From Agarophyton chilense (lineage: Eukaryota > Rhodophyta > Florideophyceae > Gracilariales > Gracilariaceae), in NCBI GenBank assembly GCA_030374765.1, contig JARGXX010000117.1:1488001-1552000 (forward strand): a stretch of 64,000 nt of DNA, read 5' to 3'. This document shows positions 45,252-55,455 of the stretch, one piece after another (positions within the stretch are counted from its first letter, which is position 1; each line of letters opens with the position of its first letter). Under the pieces are notes generated by a model. That model did no database searches. It was given only the letters and a program-made list of their open reading frames with translations, and was not told the DNA's origin. The position numbers were made by a program, and so were the translations under genes.

Positions 45252-46934
45252 TCAAAGAGACGTGCGAGCACGCAGGTTCGCAAGAAGCTGTGCGCAATCA
45301 CCCTCAACTTGGTCCACGGGAAAGCCCGCATCTAAGAGGAACTGTCTCAGCGGATCCAAGCCTGGATCTTTGACCGACACTGCACTCAGTTGTTGGGTAA
45401 ACCCATGAAAGTTCTCTTCAGCAACTCCCGCCGCTGCGGATTGATCGACAGAAGTCGCTACGCCTGCCAGCTCTGGCTCGTCCTCGTAACCGAGTTCAGC
45501 CTCAGCTCCCGGTGCTTTCTCATACGGTTCCTCTCCGTTCTCGAATGGAGTACCATCGTACACGTATCTAGTAAGCTGGTTCGGTGGCATGTCACGCGGG
45601 TTATCCTGAAGAAAGCGAGCCTGCTCGGAGGTGATGAACTGGCGCGTCCAGGGGTCGTACCAAACTAAATCTCCAGCACTTGCTGTTCGTCCAGGAGAAT
45701 GGTCGTAGTGTCTTGCACGGGTTCCGCGAGCAGATTGATCAGCTGGCACTCCAGACCAATCGACACTGTCGATCAAATCCACAAGATAGAGGAAGTCGGC
45801 ATGGTTCGCACGGGATCCCAAGACAAGGGAAAGATCGAGTTCTCTCGCATAATTTCGCGCTGTGGGCGACATGTACCAAACTCTAAAGGTATCGTAAGCA
45901 TCCCACAGGAGGAAGACGGCCATCTTGGCGGTAAACTAGGTATAAACCACCCTCCAATATCCCGAGAACGGGTCGTTAACCAACGCGGACCCGATGTAGG
46001 AGATCGCCGCTGGGAGCTTCACAGGGCAACCACGAGAACTCTCGATCCCCGCCCAATGCTCCGGAATACCGATGTAGCGCCCGAAGCGCGCGTTCCACCG
46101 GATGCGGTCAATCTCGATCATTTGATACGGCACCAAATAGCCCAAACGTGATCGAGTACGACGTTCCCAACGGGGATAATCCCAATAGGGAATGTCGCGC
46201 TTTCGAAGGAAGCGGAACTCCTCACGGAGAAGAGATTGCTGAAAGCAGAGAGCTACATCACGCACACTGCGCACACCGCGCCAACCGCTGACATCGACTT
46301 CAACGAGTGTCTCGATATACGAGTAACCTTCACCGTCGGTACGGGCTTTCCAGGTATCTAGTTCCCAGTCCTGCGGGAGGAGAACCGTACTGATGAATCG
46401 GTGAAGACGCTGGTAAATCAGCTTTGTGAACCGCGTACGGGCTTCGGACAAGGTTTCCGTTGAATATCGCGCAATCGCGTCGTCTGGCAAAGCAATATGG
46501 CTCGCCCAGTCGTCGCTATAAATCGTGTGTTCCGGAATACCGTCAGGGAAGTACCCACCGTGTACATACTGTTGTATCAACGCGTCATCGCGGATAGAAA
46601 CTGGATCAAACCAGGGCGCTTGCGCGAAAAGTTCAACGTTGTCGAGAGGATCTCGTCCATAGAAATCCACAGGGTGCGGGCAGCTCCGCTGAGCACGACG
46701 AGAAGGAGCTCGAATCACACCCGCAGAGGCGACGTAAGCCGCGTTCGGCATCGGAGCCACGGTTGGCTGAGGTAACGGTACCGACCGGAATCCGGTGTAC
46801 GGTATGGGGAACGAACGGTATGGACCGAGTTGAGCAGTAGGCTGTGGCAGAGAACCAGCAGTGTTGGACGGAGCCCCACAAGGCACATCCTCAGAGGAGG
46901 GCTGAAACGGGTTGGACCCGGCGTTCGGATTCAT
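45252..46934 (-). CDS. Antisense gene region of element C (aORF family)
   Basis: The minus strand reads as protein over about 1.7 kb in two consecutive blocks totalling about 555 codons. It starts at the ATG at 46934 (MNPNAGSNPFQPSSED), about 175 bp inside the 3' LTR. A Pro/Gln/Ser-rich head leads into a globular, Trp/Tyr/Arg-rich body: PVDFYGRDPLDNVELFAQAPW, RFTKLIYQRLHRFIS, LGYLVPYQMIEIDRIRW, FRVWYMSPTARNYAREL, VDWSGVP, DLVWYDPWTRQFI and PRDMPPNQLTRYVYDGTPF, with an acidic, Leu-containing tail. No known domain, signal peptide or membrane segment is seen. The A/B antisense ORF shares these blocks in the same order. The first 162 codons are copied into each tandem unit to the right. The two blocks may reflect splicing or decay. 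I do not know which. Confidence 0.7.
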
Positions 46935-47095
46935 CGCGAGAGATCGAGCTCGAGCTGAAGAGCGGAGATGAACAGAATGCTGTTGAGAACTGTAAGAGTT
47001 GGTCGGGCAGCGAGGAATTCGTGATGACGATGAGTACCCAGAACACCGATCCGACTACGTATAAAGGCTTCTTGCGTCCCCCATGGTTCGCGATT

Positions 47096-47108
47096 AACGA
47101 GGGGGGTA
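47096..47108 (+). promoter_or_regulatory. Polypurine tract of element C
   Basis: AACGAGGGGGGTA directly precedes the 3' LTR, the position from which plus-strand DNA synthesis starts in LTR retrotransposons. Copies occur at the same place in both later tandem units. Confidence 0.7.
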
Positions 47109-47775
47109 TGTAGTATTCTCCTATGTCGGGGAATCCAATAGGTTGGTTTTTCGCGAAGTCGCGGTTGAAACTCATAAGTGAGTGATATCATCAGCATTGT
47201 GATATGAAACGGCATCCCGCGTAGGATGCCTAGAGGCAGAATGTCTTAGTGGAACACGTGGCTTCATGGGTCGAGTGGCTTGCAACGGCGCATGAAGTGG
47301 CGATCCACGTGGCTGGCTTTACTACCCTTGGTAGCTAGACGTCCATTAGGGACCGTACCCATACAGTGGTTTGGCTAAGTGGCTGACCACTGGGTATTAT
47401 TTATATATTTATTTGGGCACTCACCTTGGTACACAGTATATAGTGTACCAGAGGTGAGCGCCAACTCCACGTAAAGGAGACAACATGGGCATCATGGCTA
47501 TTCTGTTCCTCGCTTAGGATTCCTTAACCGGAGATCCGGACGAGCTATAATAGATAGTCAGCCCCCAACCACTTCACGAGCCGTCTCGTACTTACGTTCC
47601 ATCAACGTTTTACAGGTGCACTGTTCACCCTCGCTGGCGAGTAGTGGCCTTACACCCCAATTCCACCTCGCTGGTTTTGTAGCTCTACCACCCCTTTTCC
47701 CTCGCCTCAACTGACCCATCGGCAGTCCGAACGCTGTCACAATTGTCTGCTCTCTCCATTAGAGCGGATACTACA
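47109..47775 (+). repeat. 3' LTR of element C
   Basis: It starts TGTAGTATTC and ends GGATACTACA, 667 bp. It differs from the 5' LTR at about 24 sites. The same LTR appears unchanged or nearly so at 52707-53373 and 58305-58971 in the tandem array. Confidence 0.92.
47413..47464 (+). other. Long hairpin in the C LTR
   Basis: TTGGGCACTCACC and TGGTACAC are followed by an eight-base loop (AGTATATA), GTGTACCA and GGTGAGCGCCAA. The arms pair over about 20 bp with two small mismatched spots. It follows the TATTTATATATTTAT box at once, so it would lie near the transcript start or in R. It is kept in the 5' LTR (about 37401-37452) and all array copies. Confidence 0.75.
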
Positions 47776-48331
47776 CTAACGTGAGATTATTAAAAGGATA
47801 TGTTTTCATTCTATACCCAAAGCTGTTTTTTTGCGGGAATGGTTATGCGGCACTACTTGCGGTAGTTTACCGTTCTGTAGTAGATTCCAGATCGTCACCA
47901 AGTCTTTACGACCGTCACAGGCTTTTAACTTTGTGTGGAATCTCTAGACAGACCCAGTACCGTTGGTACACACAGAGCGTCTCCCTTCTACGCGGAGGAG
48001 GCTACAACCTGTGCAGTGGGCTGACAGGAAAGGCTCTATGCAGCGGCTAACGCCTCACTTGACCCCTTCACTGCGGCAAAAGCCTCATTTTTTTTTTATA
48101 ATGTATGAATTTGCTCTTTCAGCTGCAGTGGCCTCACTGGATTTAGGCGGCAAACGTCTCACCTTTTGATAAAGTTGAAGGGCTCGAAGCCAAAGAAAAA
48201 TAATGAGTTGGGGTGTCAATTGTTGGTTGAAGTCGTCCGAGAAAGAACTCGGAGACATCAGAGCCCTTTTTATAGAGATCTAGAACCTCGAAAAAGGAGC
48301 TAAAACGCATTACTACTCGATAGTTACTACT

Positions 48332-48383
48332 GTGTGCTTCTAGGTTACTCTAATCGCTGCTAGTAGCGATTAAAGCAGCACAC
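48332..48383. other. Nested inverted repeat (compound hairpin)
   Basis: Outer arms GTGTGCT (48332-48338) and AGCACAC (48377-48383), and inner arms TAATCGCT (48351-48358) and AGCGATTA (48365-48372). The same structure is in units 2 and 3. It may be a small hairpin element or a transcript end. Confidence 0.7.
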
Positions 48384-48490
48384 TAACCAATAAAAATATA
48401 AAAACTATATTATTTTTCCTAATGCGCCATTATGGCTTTCGACGCCAGCGGTGAAATACAGTGAAGATCCTGCTGGCACTCCATAAACGT

Positions 48491-48513
48491 GTGTTCCAGC
48501 AATGCTGGAACAC
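48491..48513. other. Perfect palindromic hairpin
   Basis: GTGTTCCAGC, three bases AAT, then GCTGGAACAC: a 10-bp stem with a 3-base loop, repeated in units 2 and 3 (54089-54111, 59687-59709). The arms contain TTC and GAA triplets, so a protein binding to heat-shock-type half sites is conceivable, but the spacing is not that of a standard heat-shock element. Confidence 0.75.
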
Positions 48514-49857
48514 TGTACGCATTACGAGACCCACAGCTACCATGTAGGAAGCGGATGTGTCGGGAAACCTCGATGCACACTATACAGTATCTCCCCGTTG
48601 GGTAACACCACCGCCGGCGGCTGTGCATTCTTTTTTCATCAGTGCAGTCTACAGTGCCGTTTGCAGGCACAATGAGTACCGCGTGTCACGGTACGCCATC
48701 GCCTTGCATGAGGCGCATGGATATCAAGAGTTTTCACCACTATTCGGGGTCTCTCATTGGCCGCGGTATGGGAAAGGGGAAATGTGGTACCTTCCTAATT
48801 CCTGGTTCAGTGCCGGAGATGTGAAGTGAGAAGAGAAGGCTCGTCCTCGGTACATGACGCCAACCCAACTTGTGGAAGGCCTACACTTCATATCGGCCCT
48901 TCTTCAAAGTGACCACCGGGAAAAAGCCTTGTGCCACAGTTTACAGAATGCTGCACCAGGAAGTCAATCACCCATTTTGTCCGCCTTGAGCCAAGACGGT
49001 ACCAGAAAAGCATTGTTTGACTTTCTCCAAGTTCTGAAAAGCAGCAGTTTTTTCAAGTCCGCAGCTCACCTTTTAAGCTGTGCCTCAAAGCGCCAATGTC
49101 TCTTCTCCCTTGGCGATCAGCAGCGATACTCGAAACGCATTTGTCATATTACTCTTCCTTGGTACACAGTTAGATTGTTTCAAACACCTACGAGGGTCGT
49201 TCTGCTGAAAACCCAACCTTCTGAACTATGTGAATCAGCTCAAAGACGCAGTGGAGAAGGATTGTATTCATAGGTTGCTTCTCGGCCATTTCAGATACGG
49301 GACGAATACTTAGACGGAGAATAAAGGAAACTTTTCAGCAGAGTTGACCGCTCTGCACTAAACAACACGCCTTCTTGTCCACGTGATGCTAAAGAATTGG
49401 TTGCAAATTCCATGTTGTTTAGATTACGTGAGACCTATCCATTCCAAGTATTGCTAAAAATGATTAGTATGCGGGTACTTAGGTGTGTCTGAGTCGAGTC
49501 TAGTTCGAGATGATGTCGAGATGATGCCACTCGAGACGTAGTCAGATGACTATGACATCCGACATGCCGGAGTTTATGTAGAGGTCAAGTCTAGCGACAG
49601 TTCAGCTAAGCGGTCGTGTGTTCACATGTGCACTACTTGCATTCTGTCCTGCATTCTGTCCTGCATGTTGAATGCTCTCTTGTAGACACCTGCAGTGTCG
49701 ACTGACATCATGACATGACATACATAATTGCATTATGATAGCCTTAGACGACTAGGCGTTCAACGATAGTCCTCAACGCCTCCATTCGACTCCCCGTTGA
49801 GCAGCAAAGTGACAGACATATTCCGCTGTTGAACTGATCAAAGTGTTCCAACTTCTC

Positions 49858-50916
49858 CTAAATGCGCTCATGAGACGAAAGATGCGATAAGGCCTTTCGT
49901 AGACCTTTCGGTGCTGTGCCCCTTTGCTCCAGTACATCAACGACGGTCTTTAGTTCGTCCAACTTTTCTTTCTCGACTTGAGTATCACCCACATGATACC
50001 CACCAGCCTCAATTTGCTCTTCATACATTTTCTTCGCTTTCTCTAAGGTTCCCATTCCAAACATTCTCAACTGAGATGGACACAGGGGCCCGAATATCAT
50101 CGCTTTGGTAAGTTCCGGATTTTCAGCTAAGTCAACTTCAAACCCTCCATGTTTGGTAAACATATCTAACACCTCAAATCCAAGTGTTAGTTCTATGTAC
50201 TTCCGTTCCTTTCTCATGAGCTTGTTTGCCTCAATTCCCTTTCCCATCATAGTATCGTCTACCATTGCTATTTTCCCCGCGATAGTAACCGCCACCCATC
50301 GAGCCTGCTTCTCAAACATAGGCGCACTGGCAGTTCCTGGAGGCATCAGGTCTACAAACGAAATGCCTTTAATGTCGGGATGGAATGTGAAGTCGTAAAG
50401 TTCCAATATGTTTGAACTATCTTCCGGAGTGATGAGCTTCTGCATTTCCTCTCCCAGAAATGAGACACGAGTCTCATACCCAGTTCCAAACACAACAGTT
50501 TCAAATTGATCAGTAGTTCCGTCTGAAAAAACAACTGCGTTCTCGGTCACTCGCTCAAGTCCACCTACCTTCCACGTCAACGATCTCCCGCTCTGCACAG
50601 CATCTATCATAGTGCCATTCACCACGGTGAACCCCAAAAACGGGGGAACTACAATAGGAACGTTAGGCGGAGGTGCATTGATAGCACCATGATCCACAAA
50701 GCACATACTCTGCTCATGTAGAAGTTCCGCTGATGTGAGCCTTCCAGCCTGCATTCGCAACAGTGCATATCTCGTAGAATACTCTGCAGTCAGTACGCGT
50801 CCTTTTCGTTGCTTGACGATGATCTGGCGCATGGTCCGCGTGCTGACTGTGACGGAGGATGGGCCTTGATCTTCGGGAGCGGATAACATGTCCGCAACAG
50901 CGGCAACTTTGGTCAT
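49858..50916 (-). CDS. FMO-like protein, C-terminal half (unit 1)
   Basis: A 352-codon ORF that looks like the C-terminal part of a flavin-containing monooxygenase or Baeyer-Villiger-type enzyme. Those use FAD and NADPH to oxygenate small nucleophiles. The best sign is DQFETVVFGTGYETRVSFL, with FGTGY at residues 143-147 matching the (F/L)ATGY fingerprint before the C-terminal part. Before it, SVTVSTRTMR and RVTENAVVFSDGTTD fit the region after the NADPH site. The two GxGxxG dinucleotide-binding motifs, usually near residues 10 and 190 of a 450-550-aa protein, are absent, and a stop lies 19 codons or so upstream of this ATG. It is therefore truncated, or the 5' exons lie elsewhere, and it is unlikely to be active alone. 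Unit 1 has Glu at residue 242. A TATA-like stretch lies on the minus strand near 51.01 kb. Confidence 0.7.
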   Translation of the reverse strand: MTKVAAVADMLSAPEDQGPSSVTVSTRTMRQIIVKQRKGRVLTAEYSTRYALLRMQAGRLTSAELLHEQSMCFVDHGAINAPPPNVPIVVPPFLGFTVVNGTMIDAVQSGRSLTWKVGGLERVTENAVVFSDGTTDQFETVVFGTGYETRVSFLGEEMQKLITPEDSSNILELYDFTFHPDIKGISFVDLMPPGTASAPMFEKQARWVAVTIAGKIAMVDDTMMGKGIEANKLMRKERKYIELTLGFEVLDMFTKHGGFEVDLAENPELTKAMIFGPLCPSQLRMFGMGTLEKAKKMYEEQIEAGGYHVGDTQVEKEKLDELKTVVDVLEQRGTAPKGLRKALSHLSSHERI

Positions 50917-51740
50917 TTTGAAGGGTGATTTGAGCTTGATTACACTGGGTTGGCGATTCGGAGTTGGGCACTTCGGGCTGTCATCGATGACGGATGAGAA
51001 GTTCGCTTTTTACTATATGGCTGGCGGCAAACCTGTTCTCTTCAACGGCTGTTTTCGAGATCATACCCTTTGGCTCATTGTCATTGGTGTGGAGGAGAAG
51101 ATTGCTTCCTATGACATGAAGGAAAAAAGCTTAAGAACAGGAACCTTGGACTGAATCTGTTATTAGCAGTTGATAGCCTACTATTTTGTTACGAAGGAAG
51201 AGCCCATAGGGGATCGCGGATTGCGAGAGTTAATTTCTCCGGGATGGATGCTCGTTGGCTCTTTGCCAATCGGAAGAAGTGAAATGAAAAGGTTTAAAAG
51301 GTTTAGGCGAGGAAGGAGGACGGCCAATGGTAGATCGCATATCTGGAGCGAATCATGAAACCTAGAGCATGAATCATCAAGTCTGAGCTATTGCCAACAT
51401 TAGCTCATCGCGACAAACTCAAACGGAAGCGCCATTAGATAGGCGTTTTATAAAGAGAGAAAGCGTGAGACTGAAGTTGTTCAAACCCCACTTTAAACTG
51501 CTCCCAGCAGTCAATTCGCGTACTCTTTAAGCTCATCGGGTTGCCAGTACCCTTTACATGCGCTGCATGTCGATCTTGTAGTTGGTCTCGAACTTTCTCC
51601 GAGTGTCGGAAAGGCCCCAGAACTATTGCGGCCTATGTGATTTCTTCTTTTCTGTGTCGTGCAATGTAGTGAAACAGCGTACCGATGATTCCAACAGTAC
51701 AAGGGAAAACCCGTTGTAATATTGGAGATTAAGATTACTG

Positions 51741-51930
51741 TTGTAGAAACCTCTAGAAGGTTCCAGAATGCAAAAGGAAACTGCTTTATGTAATAGAATA
51801 TTGTAGAAGACTCTAGAAACTTCTATAAAACTTTATGTAGAAAAGACAAGAACTATCTTAGAACAAAACTATATGCGTCTAGAACAATTTAAAAGTGCTT
51901 TAAAGCAATATAAAAGAACAGAAGAACAAA
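51741..51930 (+). promoter_or_regulatory. Heat-shock-type promoter block (unit 1)
   Basis: Two arrays of alternating GAA/TTC-type triplets on a strict 5-base phase. Array 1: GAA 51746, CTC 51751, GAA 51756, TTC 51761, GAA 51766. Array 2: GAA 51796, TTG 51801, GAA 51806, CTC 51811, GAA 51816, TTC 51821. Three perfect in-phase triplets (array 1, last three) already define a heat-shock-factor site. TATAAAAG follows at 51909-51916, about 85 bases after array 2, and an A-rich leader follows that. A nearer TATAAAA is at 51824. The block points to the right, away from the FMO-like ORF, towards the next unit. No gene that it would drive is recognised. Confidence 0.7.
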
Positions 51931-52044
51931 GACTGAGTCGAGAAAAACGAACTCAAGTCAACACTTCACAGAACTATCCGCGTTCGAGTGTACTTTACTA
52001 CCATCAATTACTCCTTCTCTGCAACTGAAGGATACGGAATAACT

Positions 52045-52532
52045 GACAAGTTTTCCGTTGAATATCGCGCAATCGCGTTGTCCGGAAAAGCAATATGGCT
52101 CGCCCAGTCGTCGCTATAAATCGTGTGTTCCGGAATACCGTCAGGGAAGTACCCACCGTGTACATACTGTTGTATCAACGCGTCATCGCGGATAGAAACT
52201 GGATCAAACCAGGGCGCTTGCGCGAAAAGTTCAACGTTGTCGAGAGGATCTCGTCCATAGAAATCCACAGGGTGCGGGCAGCTCCGCTGAGCACGACGAG
52301 AAGGAGCTCGAATCACACCCGCAGAGGCGACGTAAGCCGCGTTCGGCATCGGAGCCACGGTTGGCTGAGGTAACGGTACCGACCGGAATCCGGTGTACGG
52401 TATGGGGAACGAACGGTATGGACCGAGTTGAGCAGTAGGCTGTGGCAGAGAACCAGCAGTGTTGGACGGAGCCCCACAAGGCACATCCTCAGAGGAGGGC
52501 TGAAACGGGTTGGACCCGGCGTTCGGATTCAT
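52045..52532 (-). pseudogene. Truncated antisense-ORF start, unit 2
   Basis: It is identical to the first part of C's antisense region (MNPNAGSNPFQPSSED to the DDAIARY area) but cut at the unit junction. The last few residues differ because of the substitutions clustered at the edge. The same piece is at 57643-58130 in unit 3. It still has its upstream region and the LTR behind it. Confidence 0.8.
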
Positions 52533-52706
52533 CGCGAGAGATCGAGCTCGAGCTGAAGAGCGGAGAGGAACAGAATGCTGTTGAGAACTGTAAGAGTTGG
52601 TCGGGCAGCGAGGAATTCGTGATGACGATGAGTACCCAGAACACCGATCCGACTACGTATAAAGGCTTCTTGCGTCCCCCATGGTTCGCGATTAACGAGG
52701 GGGGTA

Positions 52707-53373
52707 TGTAGTATTCTCCTATGTCGGGGAATCCAATAGGTTGGTTTTTCGCGAAGTCGCGGTTGAAACTCATAAGTGAGTGATATCATCAGCATTGTGA
52801 TATGAAACGGCATCCCGCGTAGGATGCCTAGAGGCAGAATGTCTTAGTGGAACACGTGGCTTCATGGGTCGAGTGGCTTGCAACGGCGCATGAAGTGGCG
52901 ATCCACGTGGCTGGCTTTACTACCCTTGGTAGCTAGACGTCCATTAGGGACCGTACCCATACAGTGGTTTGGCTAAGTGGCTGACCACTGGGTATTATTT
53001 ATATATTTATTTGGGCACTCACCTTGGTACACAGTATATAGTGTACCAGAGGTGAGCGCCAACTCCACGTAAAGGAGACAACATGGGCATCATGGCTATT
53101 CTGTTCCTCGCTTAGGATTCCTTAACCGGAGATCCGGACGAGCTATAATAGATAGTCAGCCCCCAACCACTTCACGAGCCGTCTCGTACTTACGTTCCAT
53201 CAACGTTTTACAGGTGCACTGTTCACCCTCGCTGGCGAGTAGTGGCCTTACACCCCAATTCCACCTCGCTGGTTTTGTAGCTCTACCACCCCTTTTCCCT
53301 CGCCTCAACTGACCCATCGGCAGTCCGAACGCTGTCACAATTGTCTGCTCTCTCCATTAGAGCGGATACTACA
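52707..53373 (+). repeat. C-type LTR in unit 2
   Basis: A full 667-bp LTR (TGTAGTATTC to GGATACTACA) preceded by the purine tract and followed by the same flank as C's 3' LTR. It is a by-product of segmental duplication and not a solo LTR left by recombination, because its flanks match those of C's 3' end. Confidence 0.9.
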
Positions 53374-55455
53374 CTAACGTGAGATTATTAAAAGGATATG
53401 TTTTCATTCTATACCCAAAGCTGTTTTTTTGCGGGAATGGTTATGCGGCACTACTTGCGGTAGTTTACCGTTCTGTAGTAGATTCCAGATCGTCACCAAG
53501 TCTTTACGACCGTCACAGGCTTTTAACTTTGTGGGGAATCTCTAGACAGACCCAGTACCGTTGGTACACACAGAGCGTCTCCCTTCTACGCGGAGGAGGC
53601 TACAACCTGTGCAGTGGGCTGACAGGAAAGGCTCTATGCAGCGGCTAACGCCTCACTTGACCCCTTCACTGCGGCAAAAGCCTCATTTTTTTTTTATAAT
53701 GTATGAATTTGCTCTTTCAGCTGCAGTGGCCTCACTGGATTTAGGCGGCAAACGTCTCACCTTTTGATAAAGTTGAAGGGCTCGAAGCCAAAGAAAAATA
53801 ATGAGTTGGGGTGTCAATTGTTGGTTGAAGTCGTCCGAGAAAGAACTCGGAGACATCAGAGCCCTTTTTATAGAGATCTAGAACCTCGAAAAAGGAGCTA
53901 AAACGCATTACTACTCGATAGTTACTACTGTGTGCTTCTAGGTTACTCTAATCGCTGCTAGTAGCGATTAAAGCAGCACACTAACCAATAAAAATATAAA
54001 AACTATATTATTTTTCCTAATGCGCCATTATGGCTTTCGACGCCAGCGGTGAAATACAGTGAAGATCCTGCTGGCACTCCATAAACGTGTGTTCCAGCAA
54101 TGCTGGAACACTGTACGCATTACGAGACCCACAGCTACCATGTAGGAAGCGGATGTGTCGGGAAACCTCGATGCACACTATACAGTATCTCCCCGTTGGG
54201 TAACACCACCGCCGGCGGCTGTGCATTCTTTTTTCATCAGTGCAGTCTACAGTGCCGTTTGCAGGCACAATGAGTACCGCGTGTCACGGTACGCCATCGC
54301 CTTGCATGAGGCGCATGGATATCAAGAGTTTTCACCACTATTCGGGGTCTCTCATTGGCCGCGGTATGGGAAAGGGGAAATGTGGTACCTTCCTAATTCC
54401 TGGTTCAGTGCCGGAGATGTGAAGTGAGAAGAGAAGGCTCGTCCTCGGTACATGACGCCAACCCAACTTGTGGAAGGCCTACACTTCATATCGGCCCTTC
54501 TTCAAAGTGACCACCGGGAAAAAGCCTTGTGCCACAGTTTACAGAATGCTGCACCAGGAAGTCAATCACCCATTTTGTCCGCCTTGAGCCAAGACGGTAC
54601 CAGAAAAGCATTGTTTGACTTTCTCCAAGTTCTGAAAAGCAGCAGTTTTTTCAAGTCCGCAGCTCACCTTTTAAGCTGTGCCTCAAAGCGCCAATGTCTC
54701 TTCTCCCTTGGCGATCAGCAGCGATACTCGAAACGCATTTGTCATATTACTCTTCCTTGGTACACAGTTAGATTGTTTCAAACACCTACGAGGGTCGTTC
54801 TGCTGAAAACCCAACCTTCTGAACTATGTGAATCAGCTCAAAGACGCAGTGGAGAAGGATTGTATTCATAGGTTGCTTCTCGGCCATTTCAGATACGGGA
54901 CGAATACTTAGACGGAGAATAAAGGAAACTTTTCAGCAGAGTTGACCGCTCTGCACTAAACAACACGCCTTCTTGTCCACGTGATGCTAAAGAATTGGTT
55001 GCAAATTCCATGTTGTTTAGATTACGTGAGACCTATCCATTCCAAGTATTGCTAAAAATGATTAGTATGCGGGTACTTAGGTGTGTCTGAGTCGAGTCTA
55101 GTTCGAGATGATGTCGAGATGATGCCACTCGAGACGTAGTCAGATGACTATGACATCCGACATGCCGGAGTTTATGTAGAGGTCAAGTCTAGCGACAGTT
55201 CAGCTAAGCGGTCGTGTGTTCACATGTGCACTACTTGCATTCTGTCCTGCATTCTGTCCTGCATGTTGAATGCTCTCTTGTAGACACCTGCAGTGTCGAC
55301 TGACATCATGACATGACATACATAATTGCATTATGATAGCCTTAGACGACTAGGCGTTCAACGATAGTCCTCAACGCCTCCATTCGACTCCCCGTTGAGC
55401 AGCAAAGTGACAGACATATTCCGCTGTTGAACTGATCAAAGTGTTCCAACTTCTC

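Larger units (their letters stand above)
37097..47775 (+). mobile_element. Gypsy chromovirus C, LTR to LTR (fossil, best preserved)
   Basis: A 10.7-kb Ty3/gypsy element with two 667-bp LTRs, PBS, gag with zinc knuckle, protease, reverse transcriptase, RNase H, integrase, chromodomain, a repeat tract, an antisense gene region and a purine tract. The LTRs differ at about 24 of 667 sites by eye (near 3.6%), which indicates moderate age. It has roughly ten breaks. The five bases outside the LTRs (CTCAG on the left, CTAAC on the right) are not an exact target-site duplication. The 3' end is included in the first unit of the 5,598-bp tandem array. Confidence 0.88.
47776..49857. other. Unit 1 stretch between LTR and FMO-like ORF
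   Basis: About 2.1 kb with no recognisable gene. The longest frames are 139 codons (plus, 48854-49273) and 90 codons (plus, 48557-48829), neither with a known motif. Structures seen are a nested inverted repeat at 48332-48383, a perfect palindromic hairpin at 48491-48513 and an 11-bp direct repeat (ATTCTGTCCTGC type) near 49.64-49.67 kb. Copies lie 5,598 and 11,196 bp further right. Confidence 0.6.

Noticed and set aside
37092-47780. CTCAG and CTAAC as target-site duplication of element C
   Set aside because: Only three of five bases agree. This is too weak to claim without other evidence.
48854-49273. 139-codon plus-strand frame in each tandem unit
   Set aside because: No recognisable motif, no codon or composition signal I can judge by eye, and its presence in all three units only reflects the recent duplication.
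50888-51154. 88-codon plus-strand frame overlapping the start of the FMO-like ORF
   Set aside because: It overlaps the FMO-like start on the other strand and shows no known domain. The part after 50987 looks somewhat protein-like, but that is not enough to call a gene.
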